Source: Youxingia wuxianensis
GTDB taxonomy: Bacteria > Bacillota > Clostridia > Oscillospirales > Ruminococcaceae
Reading direction: 5' to 3'
Assembly: GCF_014385085.1 (NCBI RefSeq)
Contig: NZ_JACRTD010000007.1
Coordinates: 96,099 to 160,098, forward strand
Length of the DNA stretch: 64,000 nucleotides
Position numbers and translations under genes: made by a program. Shown one piece after another: positions 17,222 to 25,170 of the stretch. The notes beneath the pieces are model-generated. The model did not search any database. It was not told the DNA's origin and saw only the letters and a program-made list of their open reading frames with translations. Position 1 is the stretch's first letter; every line of letters starts with the position of its first letter.

Positions 17222-17896
17222 TTATTTTACCGCCGCCGGAGGTTTGGTTTTCCACCAGGCCACATCGCTGGGGCAGGTCTCTTTGTTTGGAAGATGAGAA
17301 GCGTCGCTGAGATATAGGATCCGAGGCCGCAGATCTTTATCATATTCAATAAGATTTACCGAGGTATTCTCGCACCAGCCTATTTCATTTATTTTTTCCA
17401 CGCCCCAGCCATGAAGAAAACACTGATAATTGCGGATAGCGCATCCATGAGAAAACACCGCGATGGTCTTTCCTTGGTTTTCCTGTAAAATGGCTTCGAT
17501 CCCCCGCTGCATCCGCTGGTATACCTGTTTCATACTCTCTCCGCCCGGAGCGGTGAAATGGGCCGGATCATTTTCCCACAGATCAAACTCTCTGGGAAAC
17601 AGCTGAGGCAGATCGGCAAAAGAGTGTCCCTCAAACCGGCCGCCGTCAATCTCAATGATCTCCTTTTTCAGGAAAATAGGCAGATGATAATATTCATTGA
17701 CCGCTTTCGCAGTTTCATATGCCCTGATCAGCGGGCTGGAGTAGATTGCCTGAATGCCATATTCCTTGCACCGCCGCGCCAAAAATTTGATCTGTTCCTG
17801 TCCGCGCGCGCTCAACTCGCCGTCCAGCCGCCCCTGAAACACCCGGTCGATATTTCCCTGTGCCTGGGCGTGGCGGATTAGGTATAGTCTTGTCAT
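17222..17896 (-). CDS. histidine phosphatase family protein (phosphoglycerate mutase-like)
   Basis: 224 residues starting MTRLYLIRHAQAQGN; the RHA motif holds the phospho-accepting His9. A second His lies in AVFSHGCAIRN, and the acidic EIIEIDGGRFEG segment matches the general acid region of the PhoE/GpmB-type branch. The true substrate cannot be told from sequence. ATG at 17896 is chosen over a GTG three codons upstream because the GAGAGGTG site spaces it correctly. Confidence 0.85.
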   Translation of the reverse strand: MTRLYLIRHAQAQGNIDRVFQGRLDGELSARGQEQIKFLARRCKEYGIQAIYSSPLIRAYETAKAVNEYYHLPIFLKKEIIEIDGGRFEGHSFADLPQLFPREFDLWENDPAHFTAPGGESMKQVYQRMQRGIEAILQENQGKTIAVFSHGCAIRNYQCFLHGWGVEKINEIGWCENTSVNLIEYDKDLRPRILYLSDASHLPNKETCPSDVAWWKTKPPAAVK

Positions 17897-17929
17897 CCTC
17901 AGCACCTCTCATTCAGCGGACAAAGCCAA

Positions 17930-18841
17930 TTACCAGGGCTTTACCGTGCCGACAATTTCATTGATATCGCGGACGCCCTGCTGATCCAGCCACTGGTCTA
18001 TTCCCTCGATTACCTTTAGGGGAACATACGGGTCGTAAAACAGAGCCGCGCCGATCTGTACCGCCCGGGCGCCTGCCATCATCATCTCAACGGCGTCCTG
18101 CCATTTCTCAATTCCCCCCATGCCCACCACCGGGATACTCACCTGGCTGGCCACCTGCCAGACCATACGCACCGCAACCGGAAAGACCGCCGGGCCGGAG
18201 AGTCCCCCTACATTGTTATGGAGTATGGGGCGGCGGGTAGCGATATCAATACGCATCCCCAGCAGGGTATTGATAAGGGAAACAGCGTCGGCCCCCGCGT
18301 CCTGTACTGCTTTGGCAATGGATACGATATCTGTTACATTGGGGGAAAGCTTAACCATCATAGGTTTTGTCGTATATCTGCGCATATGGGAAACCACATT
18401 TCCCGCCGAAGCGCAGCTGGTGCCAAAAGCTACGCCCCCTTCTTTTACATTGGGGCAGGAGATATTTACTTCCAGCATGTCGATTTTGCTGCTGTCCAGC
18501 CGCTCGGCAATAGCGCAGTAGTCCTCCAAAGTGCTCCCCGCCACATTGGCGATCAGCACCGTGTCCCGCTTTTCCAAGAAAGGCATATCGTTTTGTAAAA
18601 ACGCTTCTACTCCCGGATTTTGAAGCCCTACGGAATTAAGCATTCCTTTTGGCGTCTCGGCGATCCGGGGAGGAGGATTGCCCTGCCGTTCCCGGATAGT
18701 CATTCCTTTAAGCGAGATACCGCCCAACTTCTCCATCGGGTACATTTTATCATATTCCCGTCCGAAGCCACAGCATCCAGAGGCCGTGATTACTGGATTT
18801 TTAAAGGAAACCCCAGCGATATTTACACCAAGCTTCGCCAT
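17930..18841 (-). CDS. pyrD: dihydroorotate dehydrogenase B, catalytic subunit
   Basis: 303 residues, FMN-dependent class 1B enzyme that oxidises dihydroorotate to orotate in pyrimidine synthesis. The catalytic cysteine lies in NISCPNVKEGG (about 128-138), substrate contacts in NSVGLQNPG and the KLSPNVTD strand, and the FMN phosphate loop in GMGGIEKWQDA. It immediately follows pyrK, the electron-transfer subunit, with stop and start codons touching at 18841, so the two are translationally coupled and form a PyrDK heterotetramer using NAD+. Confidence 0.96.
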   Translation of the reverse strand: MAKLGVNIAGVSFKNPVITASGCCGFGREYDKMYPMEKLGGISLKGMTIRERQGNPPPRIAETPKGMLNSVGLQNPGVEAFLQNDMPFLEKRDTVLIANVAGSTLEDYCAIAERLDSSKIDMLEVNISCPNVKEGGVAFGTSCASAGNVVSHMRRYTTKPMMVKLSPNVTDIVSIAKAVQDAGADAVSLINTLLGMRIDIATRRPILHNNVGGLSGPAVFPVAVRMVWQVASQVSIPVVGMGGIEKWQDAVEMMMAGARAVQIGAALFYDPYVPLKVIEGIDQWLDQQGVRDINEIVGTVKPW

Positions 18842-19611
18842 TAAAACACCACCTCATCTCCATCAAATACCGGGCCGTCCTTGCACACATGGGTAAAAAT
18901 TTCTTTGCCGTCCCGCACCGTACGGCAGGCGCACACCAGACAGGCGCCAACCCCGCAGCCCATACGCTCCTCCAAGGAAACTTTTGTCGGTACATTGGCT
19001 TGCTGAGCGATGGAAACCACTGATTTGAGCATAGGCATAGGACCGCAGGCGCAGATCAAATCCGCCGGCCCCTGTTCCAGGCGTTCTTTTAACAGCCCGC
19101 TGACAAATCCATGATATCCGGCGGAACCATCGTCGGTGGCAAGGCGGGTGTCGCAGCCCAAAGATTCAAAGTCGCTTTTTAAAATTACCGCCTGGGAATT
19201 TCGGAATCCGATAATGGCGGTGGCGTTTTTTCCATAATGGGCCGCTGTCTCCACCATGGGCGGCACGCCGATTCCGCCGCCCACAACGATCACCTTATTT
19301 TCAGGGGAAAGCAGGGGAAACCCATTGCCCAAGGGACCCAAAATATCCATGCTGTCCCCCACAGAAAGGTGGGACATCTCTTGCGTTCCCCCGCCGCGCA
19401 CTTCAAACACCAAACGGATGGTTTGCCGCTGCCTGTCAATTTGGCACAAGGAAATCGGCCGGCGCAAGGTAAAACCGTCCGCCCGAATGTGGACAAACTG
19501 CCCGGCTGCCGCTTGGGAAGCGATGGGAGGACAATACACCGTATAATCAAAAATCCCAGGAGCCAGTTCTTTTTTTGCCGTGATGGGAAAAAGCGACTGA
19601 ATATAGGACAT
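18841..19611 (-). CDS. pyrK: dihydroorotate dehydrogenase B, electron-transfer subunit
   Basis: 256 residues with a ferredoxin reductase-like FAD domain (RRPISLCQI near 50-58), an NAD-binding domain (VVGGGIGVPPMVE near 110) and a C-terminal 2Fe-2S motif with four cysteines (MGCGVGACLVCAC, then CKDGPVFDGDEV). It passes electrons from PyrD to NAD+. First gene of a two-gene unit with pyrD. Confidence 0.95.
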   Translation of the reverse strand: MSYIQSLFPITAKKELAPGIFDYTVYCPPIASQAAAGQFVHIRADGFTLRRPISLCQIDRQRQTIRLVFEVRGGGTQEMSHLSVGDSMDILGPLGNGFPLLSPENKVIVVGGGIGVPPMVETAAHYGKNATAIIGFRNSQAVILKSDFESLGCDTRLATDDGSAGYHGFVSGLLKERLEQGPADLICACGPMPMLKSVVSIAQQANVPTKVSLEERMGCGVGACLVCACRTVRDGKEIFTHVCKDGPVFDGDEVVF

Positions 19612-19696
19612 AATTTCACAATCCTTTGCTCGAAGTAAGCGTTACCGCCCAATTTAGAAAAAAGCCTGTCAAAAAAGGCGCTCCACTCTTTTTCTT

Positions 19697-19725
19697 ATTA
19701 TACTATACCCCCGTGACGGTTACAA
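19697..19725 (-). promoter_or_regulatory. pyrKD promoter
   Basis: Minus-strand TTGTAA (19725-19720), 17 bp, TATAAT (19702-19697), about 85 bp before the pyrK start. No PyrR-type attenuator was recognised in the leader. Confidence 0.65.
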
Positions 19726-19768
19726 CGCTCAATCCAACACAAATCAGTAAGATTTTGCTGAACAAAGC

Positions 19769-19797
19769 TTGCAATTTTCATATAAAAGGACTAGAAT
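19769..19797 (+). promoter_or_regulatory. queT promoter
   Basis: TTGCAA (19769-19774), 17 bp, TAGAAT (19792-19797). Transcription would begin near 19804 and give a leader of about 150 nt. Confidence 0.6.
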
Positions 19798-19800
19798 AGC

Positions 19801-19949
19801 ACTTGCTGAAAAATCTATTCTTTCAGTGGCCAGTCGCAAGTTCCTGGCCGCCGGCGGAAAAATTTTCCCGCCGGCAAAACAGCGCTCTGGCAAAATCCAA
19901 AGCTGTCAGCGCGCGGGCCGAGATGATCGGTCTTACTACGAAAGGAAAA
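19801..19949 (+). promoter_or_regulatory. pseudoknotted leader upstream of queT (candidate preQ1 riboswitch)
   Basis: ACTTGC (19801-19806) pairs with GCAAGT (19836-19841). GGCCAG (19828-19833), inside that span, pairs with CTGGCC (19844-19849) beyond it, which is an H-type pseudoknot. A hairpin TGAAA/TTTCA (19807-19825) is nested inside. The 3' strand runs into a perfect 8-bp hairpin (19850-19857 with 19868-19875), and GGCCGA/TCGGTC at 19916-19932 precedes the ribosome site. preQ1-II and preQ1-III riboswitches are pseudoknots found before queuosine transporter genes; matching the exact class is inference. Confidence 0.5.
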
Positions 19950-19955
19950 CTGAAT

Positions 19956-20489
19956 ATGAAAACAACAAACACCAAACGCATGGTAACCGCGGCGATGATC
20001 GCGGCTGCCTACACCGCAGTGAGCCTGGTGCTTTTGCCCCTGAGCTTTGGGCCGGTCCAGGTGCGGGTCTCTGAAGCCCTGACGCTGCTTACGGTATTTA
20101 GTCCGACCGCTGTTACCGGCGTCACCTTGGGCTGTGCTTTAACCAACGCCATCGGTTTGGCCACCGGCGCCAATATTATTGGCATACCGGATATCATTTT
20201 TGGCACCGCCGCGACCCTGGTGGCCGCCGTTTTAAGCTGGAAACTGCGAAAAATCCGATTCTGCGGCCTTCCGATAGCATCCTGTCTGCCGCCGGTAATT
20301 GTTAACGCTCTGGTCATCGGCGGGGAGCTTACTTATGTTGGCAGCGCAGGATTTCCTCTTCCTATTTTTCTTATCAACGCCGCTCAGGTGGCCTTAGGGC
20401 AGATCGCCTCCTGCTGTGTTATAGGGCTTTTGATGGTATATTTCATGGAGAAAAAAGGACTGGATAAGAAGATTTTTGCTGAAAGATAA
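19956..20489 (+). CDS. queT: QueT-type ECF transporter S component (queuosine precursor uptake)
   Basis: 177 residues with five to six membrane helices. The segment AAAYTAVSLVLLPLSFGPVQ, continuing VRVSEALTLLTVF, is characteristic of the QueT family, which binds a queuosine precursor and works with the shared ECF energizing module. The ATG at 19956 follows AAAGGAAAAC. The structured leader upstream fits control by the transported ligand. It ends in a strong terminator. Confidence 0.88.
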   Translation: MKTTNTKRMVTAAMIAAAYTAVSLVLLPLSFGPVQVRVSEALTLLTVFSPTAVTGVTLGCALTNAIGLATGANIIGIPDIIFGTAATLVAAVLSWKLRKIRFCGLPIASCLPPVIVNALVIGGELTYVGSAGFPLPIFLINAAQVALGQIASCCVIGLLMVYFMEKKGLDKKIFAER

Positions 20490-20492
20490 AAC

Positions 20493-20532
20493 AAACCGGG
20501 GAACTTCAAAATAGAAGTTCCCCGGTTTATTT
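20493..20532. terminator. queT terminator
   Basis: Perfect 15-bp stem, AAACCGGGGAACTTC at 20493-20507 with its complement at 20514-20528. Convergent with the YesL gene. Confidence 0.88.
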
Positions 20533-20540
20533 ATTATTCT

Positions 20541-21314
20541 TTATTCTTTTTCTAAGGTGTCTTCTCCTTGGATCACATATTTATTTAGCCCGTGAAAAGC
20601 GCAAAAGGTAGTGGTAAAGTTGGCCCAAGAGAAGAAAAAAGGAACCACCAAAAAAGTAGTCACGGGGAAAAACAACAACAGTAGAACAGCGATTATCGCA
20701 ACAATCAGCAGAGCAAGAATATTATATCCCAGACATACAAACGACAGAATAAAAGAATTTTTAAACACCAATTTGATGGGCAGATCAATCGTGGAAACCA
20801 TCGGGAACACATACAAGGACATGAGCAGCAAAACAAAAAAGATGGTAGTCACAATCGCGAAGGGAACAACCAGCAGTTTGTTTTCCTGAAGGATCTTCCA
20901 GTATATCCCCAAAGCGGAAGCAGACAGCAGCATGCCGCCAAAAACGATTAGGCCGGTGATCAGACCTTTTTTAAAATCCGCTTTAAAGCAGCCCCAAAAA
21001 TCCCACCATAGAAAATGGTTGGTATCCCGCACCATTTTTGAAGTGATTTTTGCCATAGCGGTTACCACAGGACCTAAAAATATAAGGGGAACAAAGAAAG
21101 AAAACAGTTTAAATCCAGGGGGGACAGATAACGCCAATACAATGCCGATAATAATCATAGGCAGAGCAAACAATAAAAATAAGAAGTTGAGTTTTACCAG
21201 TTCCAGCAGTTCCCGCCAGAGAATTTCAAAATACAAAGCAAGTCCTTTTTTCTTTGGAGCATCCTTTGGAATTCCCGGGCCGGGCCGGCTATACCGGTCT
21301 TTGAAAAAGCCCAT
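20541..21314 (-). CDS. YesL family (DUF624-like) membrane protein
   Basis: 257 residues with about five to six hydrophobic helices after a short polar N-terminus (MGFFKDRYSRPGPGIPKDAP). YesL/DUF624 proteins accompany ABC sugar-uptake operons in Firmicutes but have no proven activity. The next gene on this strand, upstream, is an MsmK-type sugar transport ATPase, so an association with carbohydrate import is plausible though they are about 100 bp apart. Confidence 0.7.
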   Translation of the reverse strand: MGFFKDRYSRPGPGIPKDAPKKKGLALYFEILWRELLELVKLNFLFLLFALPMIIIGIVLALSVPPGFKLFSFFVPLIFLGPVVTAMAKITSKMVRDTNHFLWWDFWGCFKADFKKGLITGLIVFGGMLLSASALGIYWKILQENKLLVVPFAIVTTIFFVLLLMSLYVFPMVSTIDLPIKLVFKNSFILSFVCLGYNILALLIVAIIAVLLLLFFPVTTFLVVPFFFSWANFTTTFCAFHGLNKYVIQGEDTLEKE

Positions 21315-21418
21315 TTACGTGACCTCGTTCCATAAAAAATATATAATAGTATAGCATAAAATCAAAAAAAATCAAATAAAGGGGGCGGAGATCCTCCGCC
21401 CCCAAATAATGGGTAAAA

Positions 21419-22531
21419 TCAGTTGCAGATAGTTTTTTCTGTTTCTTTATCGAACAGATGAATTTTAGTTCCGTCGATAGCAATTTTAATGGTATCGCCG
21501 TCTTTTGCGCTGGAGCGAGGTGGAACCCTGGCGATCATCTTTGTGCCGTTTGTGGTGAAGTACAGATAAATTTCAGAACCCATCAGCTCTGCCAGGTCAA
21601 CAGTACATTCAATGGTGCTGTTGGTATCTATACCCATGTAAACTTCTTCATCATGCAGGTTTTCCGGACGGATACCCAGAATAACTTCTTTTCCTACATA
21701 GGGAGCAAGAACTTCTTCCGGAGCCTTGGTCTTCGGAATTTTGATGGAAGAGTCGCCGAACTTGGCTACAAACTGATCTCCGTCTTTCTGGATAGTAACA
21801 GGCAGGAAGTTCATCTGAGGAGAACCGATAAATCCTGCTACGAACATATTGCTGGGTTCATCATACAATTTTTGCGGAGTATCCACCTGCTGGATGAAAC
21901 CGTCTTTCATAACAACGATCCGGTCGCCCATGGTCATCGCTTCGGTCTGGTCATGGGTTACGTATACGAAGGTAGTTCCCAAACGTTTATGAAGCTTTGT
22001 AATCTCGGAACGCATCTGGGTACGCAGTTTGGCGTCCAAGTTGGACAGAGGTTCGTCCAACAGGAATACGGCTGGATTACGAACCATCGCACGGCCCAGG
22101 GCCACACGCTGTCTCTGACCACCGGAAAGCGCCTTCGGCTTACGGTTGAGAAGATGTTCAATATCCAGGATTTTCGCCGCTTCTTCTACTTTTTTCTTAA
22201 TTTCCTCTTTAGGAGTTTTGCGCAGCTGCAGGCCGAACGCCATGTTTTTAAACACGGTCATATGGGGGTACAACGCGTAGTTCTGGAATACCATGGCGAT
22301 ATCCCTGTCCTTAGGAGCCACGTCGTTTACCAGTCTGTCGCCGATATACAGCTCGCCTTTGGTGATTTCTTCCAGGCCTGCGATCATACGCAGAGTTGTG
22401 GATTTACCACAGCCGGAAGGTCCGACAAGGATAATAAACTCCTTATCTTCGATTTCAAGGTTGAAATCATGAACGGCGGTAACGTCGCCAGAATAAACCT
22501 TATAAATGTTCTTTAAGCTAATGCTAGCCAT
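21419..22531 (-). CDS. msmK: carbohydrate ABC transporter ATP-binding protein (UgpC/MsmK type)
   Basis: 370 residues. Walker A GPSGCGKST (about 37-45), signature LSGGQRQRVALGRA, Walker B VFLLDEP, and a C-terminal TOBE/regulatory domain from about 240 with GIRPENLHDEE. Multitasking ATPases of this type energise several oligosaccharide importers whose permeases are encoded elsewhere. No permease gene lies nearby, in line with a shared role. A divergent AraC regulator starts 140 bp away. Confidence 0.92.
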   Translation of the reverse strand: MASISLKNIYKVYSGDVTAVHDFNLEIEDKEFIILVGPSGCGKSTTLRMIAGLEEITKGELYIGDRLVNDVAPKDRDIAMVFQNYALYPHMTVFKNMAFGLQLRKTPKEEIKKKVEEAAKILDIEHLLNRKPKALSGGQRQRVALGRAMVRNPAVFLLDEPLSNLDAKLRTQMRSEITKLHKRLGTTFVYVTHDQTEAMTMGDRIVVMKDGFIQQVDTPQKLYDEPSNMFVAGFIGSPQMNFLPVTIQKDGDQFVAKFGDSSIKIPKTKAPEEVLAPYVGKEVILGIRPENLHDEEVYMGIDTNSTIECTVDLAELMGSEIYLYFTTNGTKMIARVPPRSSAKDGDTIKIAIDGTKIHLFDKETEKTICN

Positions 22532-22670
22532 GAAATGCCCTCCTAATAGTAATTTATTGATTTAAGAATAAAATACTGTTATAATTAGTATTGTTACCTG
22601 ATAATACTATTTTAGCAGGAACCTTATTAATTCACAATAGTAAAAAATTGATATATAGGGTGAATTATTG

Positions 22671-23555
22671 ATGTTTAGTACGGATGCGATGGAATACGGG
22701 CGTTTTTTGCCGGATATGCCCGCGCCGGGTGATTTTTCGGGGGCGTACCCTTGTTTGTGTGTGTTCGAGAAAGCGTCTCGCCGCACAGTGCCGGTTTCGG
22801 ATACTTTGCCCGGGCTTATTTATCTGCTGTCCGGCAGCGGATATGTGGAATATTTGGAATCCAGGCACACCTACCTGCCGGACAGCTTGCTTGTGGTGCC
22901 GGACATGTCTTTGTTTGTACTGGACCCGCTGGAGGACACGGAATATTTGTGTTTCGTCCTCTCCCAGGGCGGGGAGCTGATCGACCAGATATCCCAAAGG
23001 GCGGGAGCGGTTCTGGCCTTGGAAGGGGACAATGGGATCGATCAGAAGATGGGAAAACTATGTTTTGATCTCCAGTCCGGCCAGATAGCGTCGCCCTACT
23101 TGCTGTCCGCCCGGATGTATGAAATTCTTATGGGGGCGCTGGCTGCGTGCGAAAATAAGAAGGGAGGAGGATACCCGCCTTTGGTCCGGCAGGCGATCAG
23201 TATTATCCGGGAGGAATACGCCTTTTTGGCAGGGGTGGAAGAACTGGCCCAGATGCTGGAGGTGACGAAACCTCACCTTATCCGAACCTTTACAAAAGCT
23301 ACGGGGATGTCCCCGGGGAAATATCTTGTCCAGGTAAAGATGGAAAACGCCTGCCTAATGCTTCAAAACCGGGACTACAGCATCGATATGATCGCCAGTA
23401 TGGTGGGATATTCAGGGGCAAACTATTTTTGCCGGGTTTTTCGCCAGCATACAGGAGAAAGTCCCGGGGAATACCGGGCCCGCCATTTTGCGCCGTCGGC
23501 CAGCCGGGAAAAGGAACAAAAACTCAAAGAGCTGGAAGGAATTTACCATGTATAA
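22671..23555 (+). CDS. AraC family transcriptional regulator
   Basis: 294 residues. An N-terminal cupin-like sensing domain (about 1-150) is followed by a C-terminal double HTH (about 180-280): AGVEELAQMLEVTKPHLIRTF, then MIASMVGYSGANYFCRVFRQ. The ligand is likely a sugar, given the divergent transport ATPase, but this is inference. The ATG at 22671 follows GGGTGA; a TTG one codon upstream is the alternative. Confidence 0.88.
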   Translation: MFSTDAMEYGRFLPDMPAPGDFSGAYPCLCVFEKASRRTVPVSDTLPGLIYLLSGSGYVEYLESRHTYLPDSLLVVPDMSLFVLDPLEDTEYLCFVLSQGGELIDQISQRAGAVLALEGDNGIDQKMGKLCFDLQSGQIASPYLLSARMYEILMGALAACENKKGGGYPPLVRQAISIIREEYAFLAGVEELAQMLEVTKPHLIRTFTKATGMSPGKYLVQVKMENACLMLQNRDYSIDMIASMVGYSGANYFCRVFRQHTGESPGEYRARHFAPSASREKEQKLKELEGIYHV

Positions 23556-23613
23556 CAAAAAATGGCGGTTGTGAAAAGCGTAGTTTTATATTTCGGCTTT
23601 AAATCTGACAATA

Positions 23614-23650
23614 AAAACCCGCAGAGCCTTTAGCAATGCGGGTTTATTTA
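23614..23650 (+). terminator. AraC gene terminator
   Basis: Stem AACCCGCA/TGCGGGTT (23616-23623 with 23636-23643), flanked by A and T tracts. Confidence 0.75.
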
Positions 23651-23698
23651 TTGTACACCGGGGACAAAAAGACGCCTCGCGCCGCAGGCGGCGCCAAA

Positions 23699-23734
23699 TA
23701 AAAACAGCCAGTCTTTTGACTGGCTGTTTTTATT
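23699..23734. terminator. terminator of the leftward tRNA unit
   Basis: Perfect stem AACAGCCAGTC with its complement (about 23703-23731), ending in T5 on both strands, directly after the 3' end of tRNA-Tyr. Confidence 0.85.
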
Positions 23735-23819
23735 TGGTGGGAGGAGATGGATTCGAACCATCGAAGCTGAAAGCAACAGATTTACAGTCTGCCCCCTTTG
23801 GCCACTCGGGAACCCTCCC
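23735..23819 (-). tRNA. tRNA-Tyr (GTA)
   Basis: An 85-nt cloverleaf with a class II long variable arm. The acceptor stem GGGAGGG pairs with TCCTCCC, the anticodon loop reads CTGTAAA with anticodon GTA, the T loop reads GGTTCGAATCC, and CCA is encoded at 23737-23735. Confidence 0.96.
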
Positions 23820-23834
23820 ATATTCATATTTTAA

Positions 23835-23910
23835 TGGAGCTGGTGGACGGACTCGAACCCCCGACCTGCTGATTACAAATCAGCTGCTCTACCAACTGAG
23901 CTACACCAGC
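23835..23910 (-). tRNA. tRNA-Thr (TGT)
   Basis: A 76-nt cloverleaf: acceptor GCTGGTG/CACCAGC, D loop AGCTCAGTTGGTAGAGC, anticodon loop TTTGTAA with anticodon TGT, T loop GGTTCGAGTCC, discriminator T and an encoded CCA. First of two leftward tRNAs in one unit. Confidence 0.96.
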
Positions 23911-24049
23911 ACGCACACCATCCCCAATAGCGACGAATTTTAGTTTATCATAACTGTACATTATTGTCAACAGATTTTCAGAGCAAAAATAAAATTTTCC
24001 CGATTTTCGGGGAAATTTGCCCCTGGGCAAAAGTCCAGGGGCTTCTTTT

Positions 24050-24943
24050 TCAAATTGCTTCGAAATACTGGCGCAGCATGCTTAAATAGTTTTCCGAAAG
24101 AAGGAAACTGCCGTCCTCCTCAGAGAGAGAACCGGACAGAGGGAGATTTCCCGCCGCATCCGCTTCCAGTCCGGCAAGGAAGTTTGCGGATTTCTGCCGC
24201 TGTTCGTAATCAGAATAATTGATGTCCGTGTCAATAAGATTGATGATAAACTTGAATAGGGAAGGGGAGGTGTCCAGGGAAGCACAGGATTTATTTTGAT
24301 TAATTATCGCAGCAATTAACTCCCCTGCGAGCTGACTGTTTTTTTCCGGGTCGGACGTTAGCTCCGGCCAGCCCAAAATATTTGCCACGTCCTGCCCATC
24401 CAGCTGCCGCTCCCCCGCTGGAATAGTAATCTCGTAGCCGTCTTTGGAATAAGAGATGTCATAAGGAACCTCAAAAACCACAGAACCGACCTTTTCGGCG
24501 ATACGAAGAAAGGGAGCTTTTTCCAGGCGGACATATCGATCTACCTTTACTCCCAAGGTTTCCTGCAAAGCCTCCCGCACCCCTTTGCCGCCGCTTTTTT
24601 CATATACTTGAGCCAGAGTAGTTTTTTCGGCCTGCAAGGTGACCTGTGATTGCATGGGGAGTACGGTTAAGGGAATCTGCCCATATTGCGGGTTAAATCG
24701 GATCAGCAGTACGCTGAACGGCGCGGCACTTTTGTCCGCGCTTCCCATTACCGCCAAGGTAAACGTATCTACCGCCGGCGGCCGCCAGGCGGACTGGGGC
24801 TGGGTTTGAGGCTCTTGCTGCGCCTGGGGATTGATTACCGGCTGCACTACCAGCACAATCAGCATCATAATTACCGATAAAAGTACAAAACTTAGTCCAA
24901 AAGCCAAAGCGAAAGAACGAAAACGGTCTTTTTTTTCATCCAT
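24050..24943 (-). CDS. divergent LytR-CpsA-Psr (LCP)-like membrane protein
   Basis: 297 residues: a short basic cytoplasmic tail, one N-terminal membrane helix (about 11-34), a Gln/Pro-rich linker, then an extracellular domain. The stretch from VLLIRFNPQYGQIPLTVLPM to GERQLDGQDVANILGWPE follows the LCP layout (strand, then a long helix region, then the dGxxALxyvR-like end). LCP enzymes attach wall polymers to peptidoglycan. Conserved acidic and arginine positions of the active site (the usual SIPRD segment reads VLPMQ here) are absent, so it may be non-catalytic. Confidence 0.65.
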   Translation of the reverse strand: MDEKKDRFRSFALAFGLSFVLLSVIMMLIVLVVQPVINPQAQQEPQTQPQSAWRPPAVDTFTLAVMGSADKSAAPFSVLLIRFNPQYGQIPLTVLPMQSQVTLQAEKTTLAQVYEKSGGKGVREALQETLGVKVDRYVRLEKAPFLRIAEKVGSVVFEVPYDISYSKDGYEITIPAGERQLDGQDVANILGWPELTSDPEKNSQLAGELIAAIINQNKSCASLDTSPSLFKFIINLIDTDINYSDYEQRQKSANFLAGLEADAAGNLPLSGSLSEEDGSFLLSENYLSMLRQYFEAI

Positions 24944-25092
24944 TGTTTTTACCCCTTGTCAAACGAATAAGATACTCTTATCATTGACAGGTTTTGGCGC
25001 CGGCTATACCGAAAAGTAAAAACTTGATTGCAACCGATACCATTTGTTTTGGAAAGTTTACACGATATCAACGAAAAAACCATAGGATATTA

Positions 25093-25121
25093 TTGAATAA
25101 CAAGGCCGTGTGTGCTACACT
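25093..25121 (+). promoter_or_regulatory. hydratase promoter
   Basis: TTGAAT (25093-25098), 17 bp, TACACT (25116-25121), followed by a leader of about 45 nt. Confidence 0.55.
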
Positions 25122-25170
25122 TTGACTATGTGAAATTTTAAGACAGTTTACCATAAAGGAGAGAAAAATT

